From Vulcanimicrobiota bacterium (GTDB lineage Bacteria > Vulcanimicrobiota > Vulcanimicrobiia > Vulcanimicrobiales > Vulcanimicrobiaceae): a DNA stretch of 8,227 bases. The stretch is from contig JACRTZ010000222.1 of the NCBI GenBank assembly GCA_014304965.1, positions 1-8,227 on the forward strand. The letters run 5' to 3'. Position 1 is the first letter of the stretch; each line of letters opens with the position of its first letter. The notes beneath the pieces were generated by a model. That model was not told the DNA's origin. It ran no database searches and saw nothing but the letters and a program-made list of their open reading frames with translations. Positions 4,330-8,227 of the stretch are shown piece by piece. Position numbers and translations under genes: made by a program.

Positions 4330-4992
4330 ATGAAAAACATCATCGGCCGGAAGGTCGGGATGACGAGCGTCTTCACCGAGGATGGAAGGTCTGTGCCCGT
4401 GACCGTGATCGCGGCCGGCCCCTGCACGGTCTTAGAACGGAAGACGATCGGCAAGCACGGCTACGAAGCAGTCGCCCTCGCCTTTGAGGACGCCAAGCGT
4501 TCACGCACCAACAAGCCGAGCGCGGGCCGCTTCAAGCAGGCGGGCTTCGAACCCAAGCGCGTGATTCGCGAATTTCGCCGCGGCCTCGATGCCGACGGCC
4601 TCGAGACCGGCGCCAGCGTCACCGTGGATTCGTTCGTACCCGGCGATTTCGTGGACGTCATGGGGATTTCCAAGGGCAAGGGGTTCGCCGGTGGCATCAA
4701 GCGGCACAATTTTCGCGGCGGCGGACGCAGCCACGGCTCGATGATCCATCGCCAGCCCGCCTCGAACGGCGACACCAACGCCGGCCACACGTCGCGCGGC
4801 AGCCGCCGTCCCGGCCACATGGGCGTAGATCGCATCACCCATCAAAATCTCGAAGTCGTGCGCGCCGACAACGAGCGCAACGTGCTGCTCGTGCGCGGAC
4901 CGGTTCCCGGCGCCGTCAACGGCCTCGTGATCGTGACGTCCGCCGTCCGGCCGCCCAAGCGCAGCCTCAAGAAAGCGGAGGCCGCGAAGTAA
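4330..4992 (+). CDS. rplC: 50S ribosomal protein L3
   Basis: A 220-residue protein of normal bacterial L3 length. L3 binds 23S rRNA early in assembly, and its long central loop reaches towards the peptidyl-transferase centre. Recognised parts are the start MKNIIGRKVGMTSVFTEDGR, the GDFVDVMGISKGKGFAGGIKR segment (105-125), the HNFRGGGRSHGS segment (126-137) and the end part RITHQNLEVVRADNERNVLLVRG. The central loop is atypical. Residues 141-165 read RQPASNGDTNAGHTSRGSRRPGHMG in shortened form (R141, N146-G-D-T-N150, H153-T-S-R-G157, PGHMG 161-165), where most bacteria have a G-S-I-G and V-F-K-G-K pattern. It is the first gene of the operon here. rpsJ, its usual upstream neighbour, is absent. 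It abuts rplD with no gap. Confidence 0.98.
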   Translation: MKNIIGRKVGMTSVFTEDGRSVPVTVIAAGPCTVLERKTIGKHGYEAVALAFEDAKRSRTNKPSAGRFKQAGFEPKRVIREFRRGLDADGLETGASVTVDSFVPGDFVDVMGISKGKGFAGGIKRHNFRGGGRSHGSMIHRQPASNGDTNAGHTSRGSRRPGHMGVDRITHQNLEVVRADNERNVLLVRGPVPGAVNGLVIVTSAVRPPKRSLKKAEAAK

Positions 4993-5661
4993 ATGCCGTC
5001 CGTCATCGACTCCAAAGGCGCGACCCTGCGTCAAGAAGACGTGCCTGCCGCATTTACCGGCGACCACGGCTCCAAACGCAATGCGATGTTCCGCGCCGTA
5101 TTTCGCGAGCTGGCCAACCCGCGCGCCGGAACCGCTTCGACCAAGAAGCGCGACGACGTTTCGGGCGGCGGTCGCAAGCCGTGGCGTCAAAAGGGCACCG
5201 GCCGCGCGCGCCAAGGCTCGATTCGCTCGCCGCAATGGCGCAGCGGCGGCGTCGTGTTCGGCCCGCAGCCGCGCAGCTACATCACCTCGCTCAATAAGAA
5301 AGAACGCAAGGCCGCGTTACGGGCCGCGCTCGCCGATCGTTTTGCGAGCGACTGCGTCACCATTCTCGCGACCGACGACTTCGATCTCGAGAAGACGCGC
5401 GACTTGATCGCGCTCTTGTTCGGCACGAGCAAAGCGGCCAAGACCGGTCCGCGCACGCTCGTCGTGCACGCCGCGACCGAAACCGGCGGCGTCGGTTTGC
5501 GCCTCAACCGCGCCGGCGGCAACATCAAGCGCGTCGGCATCACGCACACGGGCGCGCTCGACGTCAAAGACGTGCTCGGCTACGCTCGGCTCGTTCTCAC
5601 CGCCGCAGCCTTCGAAGAGCTCGGCAACGCCTTCGCGCCCGCCAAGAAGGAAAGCGCTTAA
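4993..5661 (+). CDS. rplD: 50S ribosomal protein L4
   Basis: A 222-residue protein. L4 binds 23S rRNA domain I, and an extended loop lines the peptide exit tunnel. In gamma-proteobacteria L4 also represses its own operon. The tunnel loop is easily recognised: GTASTKKRDDVSGGGRKPWR (46-65), then QKGTGRARQGSIRSPQWRSG (66-85) and VVFGPQPRSY. The globular part follows (LNKKERKAALRAALADRF), as does a Rossmann-like C-terminal half with NIKRVGITHTGALDVKDVL, where the family has 'N-x-x-x-x-x-x-x-x-L-N-x-x-D-L-L'. The N-terminus differs from common L4s but has the expected length. It starts at ATG 4993, immediately after the rplC stop. Feedback by this L4 on the leader at 4246-4329 is possible but not shown. 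Confidence 0.98.
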   Translation: MPSVIDSKGATLRQEDVPAAFTGDHGSKRNAMFRAVFRELANPRAGTASTKKRDDVSGGGRKPWRQKGTGRARQGSIRSPQWRSGGVVFGPQPRSYITSLNKKERKAALRAALADRFASDCVTILATDDFDLEKTRDLIALLFGTSKAAKTGPRTLVVHAATETGGVGLRLNRAGGNIKRVGITHTGALDVKDVLGYARLVLTAAAFEELGNAFAPAKKESA

Positions 5662-5664
5662 CAG

Positions 5665-5973
5665 ATGCTCGCGAGAGATGTCATCGTCGCGCCGCTCATC
5701 ACCGAAAAGTCCATGAGCGGCACCGTGAACCAGCAGTTCTCATTTGAAGTGCACCGCAACGCGACCAAGACGCAGATCCGTCAAGCAGTCGAAGAGATCT
5801 TCAAGGTCAACGTGATCAAGATCAACACGACCAACGTCCTCGGCAAGCGCAAGAACTTCGCGCGCCGCGGCGTGCGCACGTCCGGCAAGCAGTCGGATTG
5901 GAAGAAAGCCGTCGTCACTCTGAAGCCGGGTCAAAAAATCGAATTGGGCGGCTTGAATTACTTTGAGCAATAA
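5665..5973 (+). CDS. rplW: 50S ribosomal protein L23
   Basis: A 102-residue protein of typical length. L23 sits at the tunnel exit and is the docking site for trigger factor and SRP. The N-terminus DVIVAPLITEKSM contains the family signature P-x-x-T/S-E-K. Glu14 aligns with Glu18 of E. coli L23, the trigger-factor contact. The middle part (NATKTQIRQAVEEIFKVNVI, 32-51) and the end (SDWKKAVVTLKPGQKIEL) are standard. A purine-rich AAGGAA at 5647-5652, inside the end of rplD, may serve as a ribosome-binding site. The gaps are 3 nt to rplD and 3 nt to rplB. Confidence 0.98.
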   Translation: MLARDVIVAPLITEKSMSGTVNQQFSFEVHRNATKTQIRQAVEEIFKVNVIKINTTNVLGKRKNFARRGVRTSGKQSDWKKAVVTLKPGQKIELGGLNYFEQ

Positions 5974-5976
5974 ATC

Positions 5977-6804
5977 ATGCCAGTAAAACGCTATAACCCG
6001 ACCTCGGCCGGCCAGCGCTTCATCACGACGATCGACATGTCCGATCTCACGAAGAAGGCGCCGGAACGTTCGCTCGTCGAGGTCAAGAAGAAGCACTCCG
6101 GCCGCAACAACAACGGGCACATCACGGTCCGTCATAAGGGCGGCGGGACGCGCCGGCAGTACCGGCTGATCGATTTCAAGCGCACCAAGGACGGCATTCC
6201 GGCCAAGGTCGCGGCGATCGAGTACGATCCCAATCGCTCGGCCCGCATCGCGCTGCTGCATTACCGCGACGGCGAGAAGCGCTATATTCTCGCGCCGGTC
6301 GGCCTCAAAGTCGGCGACGTGATCGAATCGGGACCCGCTGCCGACATCAAGACCGGCAACGCGCTGCCGATTGCGAGCATTCCGCTCGGCAGCGTCATCC
6401 ATAATGTGGAACTGCGACCCGGCGAGGGCGGCAAACTCGTTCGCTCGGCCGGTTCGTCCGCGCAGCTGATGGCCAAAGAAGGCGACTACGCGCAAGTCCG
6501 CATGCCGTCGGGCGAAGTGCGCAAGATCGCGATGGTCTGCCGCGCCACGATCGGCCAACTCGGCAACATCGACCACGAAAACGTCGTCATCGGCAAAGCC
6601 GGCCGCATCCGTCACATGGGCAAGCGCCCGTCGGTGCGCGGCATCGCGATGAACCCGGTGGACCATCCGCACGGCGGCGGCGAAGCGCGCTCGACTTCCG
6701 GCCGCCCGCCCACCACGCCCTGGGGTCAGATGACGATGGGCAAAAAGACGCGGCGCAACAAGCGCACCACCAAGATGATCGTCCGCAAACGGAGTGCGAA
6801 GTAA
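5977..6804 (+). CDS. rplB: 50S ribosomal protein L2
   Basis: A 275-residue protein, the normal length. L2 is one of the most conserved large-subunit proteins. It is needed for subunit joining and for peptidyl-transferase activity. Visible landmarks are the start MPVKRYNPTSAGQRF, GHITVRHKGGGTRRQYRLID (47-66), IEYDPNRSARIALLHYRDGE (81-100), the SH3-like core with GDVIESGPAADIKTGNALPI, and the C-terminal signature MNPVDHPHGGGEARS (225-239). The second His of DHPH (H232) is in the region of the functionally important His229 of E. coli. The end (TPWGQMTMGKKTRRNKRTTK) is standard. The stop shares one base with the next start (TAATG). Confidence 0.99.
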   Translation: MPVKRYNPTSAGQRFITTIDMSDLTKKAPERSLVEVKKKHSGRNNNGHITVRHKGGGTRRQYRLIDFKRTKDGIPAKVAAIEYDPNRSARIALLHYRDGEKRYILAPVGLKVGDVIESGPAADIKTGNALPIASIPLGSVIHNVELRPGEGGKLVRSAGSSAQLMAKEGDYAQVRMPSGEVRKIAMVCRATIGQLGNIDHENVVIGKAGRIRHMGKRPSVRGIAMNPVDHPHGGGEARSTSGRPPTTPWGQMTMGKKTRRNKRTTKMIVRKRSAK

Positions 6805-7082
6805 TGGGCCGTTCTCTCAAAAAGGGTCCGTTCGTCGCGGATCACTTGATCGCCAAGATCGAGAAACTCAACGCGTCGCGCGAGAAGCGCGTCGTCAAGA
6901 CGTGGTCGCGCTCGAGCACGATCGTGCCGCTGATGGTCGGTCACACGATCTCGGTGCACAACGGCAAGGCGCACGTCCCGGTCTTCGTCACCGAAAATAT
7001 GGTCGGGCACAAACTCGGTGAGTTCGCGCCGACCCGGCTCTTCCGCGGTCATGCCGGCGAAAAAGCGGCGGTGAAAGCCTGA
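6804..7082 (+). CDS. rpsS: 30S ribosomal protein S19
   Basis: A 92-residue protein of typical length. S19 forms a complex with S13 in the head of the small subunit and contacts 16S rRNA and the A-site region. The sequence is near-textbook: MGRSLKKGPFVADHLIAKIE, VVKTWSRSSTIVPLMVGHTI, SVHNGKAHVPVFVTENMVGH, KLGEFAPTRLFRGH. It overlaps rplB by one base (TAATG) and rplV by one base (TGATG), so translation is very likely coupled. No oddities were seen. Confidence 0.99.
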   Translation: MGRSLKKGPFVADHLIAKIEKLNASREKRVVKTWSRSSTIVPLMVGHTISVHNGKAHVPVFVTENMVGHKLGEFAPTRLFRGHAGEKAAVKA

Positions 7083-7624
7083 TGGCCGACACGCAAACCG
7101 CCGAGCGCACCCAAGCGCTCGCCCACCTCAAGTTTGCACGGGTCGGCCCGCGCAAGTTGCGGCGTGTCGCCGACGCCATTCGCGGCAAGACCGTTCGCGA
7201 GGCGCTCATTCTGCTGAAGTTTTCCGGCGTGTTCGCATCCGAGCCGCTCGAGAAATTGCTGCGCAGCGCCGTCGCCAACGCCGAGAACAATCACAACATG
7301 GCGACCGACGACCTGTACGTTTCGAAGATCACCGTGGACAGCGGCCCGGGCGGCGGCTTCACCAAGCGCCTCGACCCGCGCGCGCAAGGCCGCGCGGCCT
7401 TCAAACGCAAGCGCATGTCGCACGTGACGATCGCCGTCAGTGGAACGCCGCCCAAGAAAGCGCCGCGTCAACGCGCCGGCGCTTCGATCGCGATGTCCAC
7501 GCGCGAAACGCGCCGCGCGGCCGCCGCAACCCCTGCTAAGACGTCGGGCGCCAAGAAATCCGGGGGCGCCAAGAAGGCGTCGTCCACCAAAAAGAAATCG
7601 GCTGCCGCGGGAGCTTCGAAGTAA
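7082..7624 (+). CDS. rplV: 50S ribosomal protein L22 with a long basic C-terminal extension
   Basis: 180 residues, where the family is usually near 110. Residues 12-120 are the L22 core: ALAHLKFARVGPRKLRRVAD, AVANAENNHNMATDDLYVSK, then the beta-hairpin that lines the exit tunnel. At the hairpin tip the family has D-E-G-P-x-x-K-R. Here it reads DSGPGGGFTKRLDPR (86-100), three residues longer between GP and KR. The core ends at SHVTIAV (113-119). Residues 121-180 form an Ala/Lys/Ser/Thr-rich tail with a repeated GAKKSG/GAKKAS unit, like a histone-H1-type tail. This is probably disordered and RNA-binding or surface-exposed. The start ATG 7082 overlaps the rpsS stop. rpsC follows after 2 nt. Confidence 0.97.
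   Translation: MADTQTAERTQALAHLKFARVGPRKLRRVADAIRGKTVREALILLKFSGVFASEPLEKLLRSAVANAENNHNMATDDLYVSKITVDSGPGGGFTKRLDPRAQGRAAFKRKRMSHVTIAVSGTPPKKAPRQRAGASIAMSTRETRRAAAATPAKTSGAKKSGGAKKASSTKKKSAAAGASK
7546..7575. repeat. 18-bp-period direct repeat in the L22 tail
   Basis: GGGCGCCAAGAA occurs at 7546-7557 and again at 7564-7575, an 18-nt period that encodes the repeated GAKK unit of the L22 C-terminal extension. It suggests the tail grew by short in-frame duplication. Confidence 0.7.
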
Positions 7625-7626
7625 CC

Positions 7627-8227
7627 ATGGGTCAAAAAATCAATCCGGTCGGACTGCGGCTCGGAATCACCCGCACTTGGGACAGCCGCTGGTTCGAGAA
7701 GAAGAACTACAAGATCTGGCTGCACGAAGATGCGGCGATCCGCAAGTTCTTCGGACGCTTGACGCGCGCCGCCGCCATTTCCAAAGTCGAAATCGAGCGC
7801 CGCGCCAACCAGGCGCGCGTGATCGTGCACACGGGCAAGCCCGGCATCATCATCGGCAAGCGCGGCGTCGGCATCGAAGACATCCGCCGCAGCCTCGAAC
7901 GCCTCACGCAGAAGAACGTGCAAGTCAACGTCGTCGAGATCAAGCACCCCGAACTCGATGCGCGTCTCGTCGGCCAGAATATCGTGGATCAGCTCGAGAA
8001 GCGGATCGCGTTCCGCCGCGCCATGAAGCAGGCGATCATGCGCACGATGAAAGCCGGCGGCCGCGGCGTGAAGGTCATGGTTTCCGGACGCCTCGGCGGC
8101 GCGGAAATCGCGCGCACCGAGCAAAATCATGACGGGAAAGTTCCGCTGCACACGCTGCGGGCCGACATCGACTACGCGCACGTCGAAGCGTTCACGACCT
8201 TCGGGCGCATCGGCGTCAAGGTGTGGA
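7627..8227 (+). CDS. rpsC: 30S ribosomal protein S3 (3' end outside the window)
   Basis: ATG 7627 opens a frame without stops to the window end, giving 200 complete codons. S3 sits at the mRNA entry tunnel, where it takes part in mRNA helicase activity. The N-terminus MGQKINPVGLRLGITRTWDS is the classic S3 start. The KH domain carries the GxxG loop as GKRG in KPGIIIGKRGVGIEDIRR (71-88). FRRAMK (129-134) holds the basic residues that align with the helicase residues Arg131, Arg132 and Lys135 of E. coli S3. The C-domain motif SGRLGGAEIARTEQNHDGKV is followed by PLHTLRADIDYAHVEAFTTF. The common Trp-Tyr after RTE is replaced by Gln-Asn. There is no clear Shine-Dalgarno sequence before the start. 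Only about the last 10-30 residues are missing, judging by family length. Confidence 0.98.
   Translation, partial: MGQKINPVGLRLGITRTWDSRWFEKKNYKIWLHEDAAIRKFFGRLTRAAAISKVEIERRANQARVIVHTGKPGIIIGKRGVGIEDIRRSLERLTQKNVQVNVVEIKHPELDARLVGQNIVDQLEKRIAFRRAMKQAIMRTMKAGGRGVKVMVSGRLGGAEIARTEQNHDGKVPLHTLRADIDYAHVEAFTTFGRIGVKVW

Noticed and set aside
4278..4487. Leader peptide candidate (in-frame starts at 4278 and 4299) before rplC
   Set aside because: The frame does not stop before rplC but runs about 155 bases into it out of phase, so it is not a short leader peptide. Its internal ATG at 4299 has no ribosome-binding site.
5740..6672. Minus-strand 310-residue open frame opposite rplW and rplB
   Set aside because: It is antisense to highly conserved ribosomal genes, has an Asp/Arg/Ala-rich composition typical of a GC-rich reverse frame, and has no motif.
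7468..8181. Minus-strand 237-residue open frame opposite rplV and rpsC
   Set aside because: Reverse shadow of two ribosomal genes, with no independent start signal or domain.

Overview
The window comes from a GC-rich bacterial chromosome. It holds the start of a ribosomal-protein operon of the S10/spc type: rplC, rplD, rplW, rplB, rpsS, rplV and the first 200 codons of rpsC, all on the + strand and packed with gaps of 0-3 nt or 1-nt overlaps. The L3, L4, L23, L2, S19, L22 and S3 proteins are clearly bacterial. The lineage cannot be fixed from sequence alone. A deep-branching GC-rich phylum (for example Eremiobacterota-like) is only a guess, based on the divergent L3 and L22 loops and the lack of rpsJ in front of rplC.

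Layout. Bases 1-579 carry a cut-off gene tail and a DUF2442-like gene, probably a DUF4160/DUF2442-type small two-gene module. Bases 604-3361 hold four tightly coupled genes for type IV pilin or pseudopilin-like proteins. Three have a class III prepilin N-terminus (G|F or G|Q, with Glu at +5). The second in order of the non-Phe group is short, and the third gene has a membrane anchor but no cleavage motif. Together they resemble a minor-pilin set (PilW/PilV/PilX/FimU or GspJ/I/K/H), which would be inserted into the membrane, in part processed by a prepilin peptidase, and form the initiating tip of a pilus or pseudopilus. Bases 3358-3970 are a MazEF-type toxin-antitoxin module with its own AT-rich promoter and a palindromic operator. 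The promoter spacing predicts a transcript starting on or next to the antitoxin ATG, that is, a leaderless mRNA. Bases 4023-4184 encode a 53-residue glycine-rich membrane protein.

Bases 4185-4329 are the control region of the ribosomal operon: three short direct repeats, a very good sigma70-type promoter with an extended -10 element, and a leader of about 84 nt. The leader holds a strong GC hairpin and a segment complementary to the rplC Shine-Dalgarno sequence. From 4330 to the window end is the ribosomal operon itself.

No tRNA, rRNA, CRISPR array or insertion sequence was seen. The most notable points are the compact toxin-antitoxin control region, the possible SD-sequestering leader of rplC, the absence of rpsJ, the altered L3 loop near the peptidyl-transferase centre together with a 3-residue insertion in the L22 tunnel hairpin, and the histone-H1-like tail on L22.
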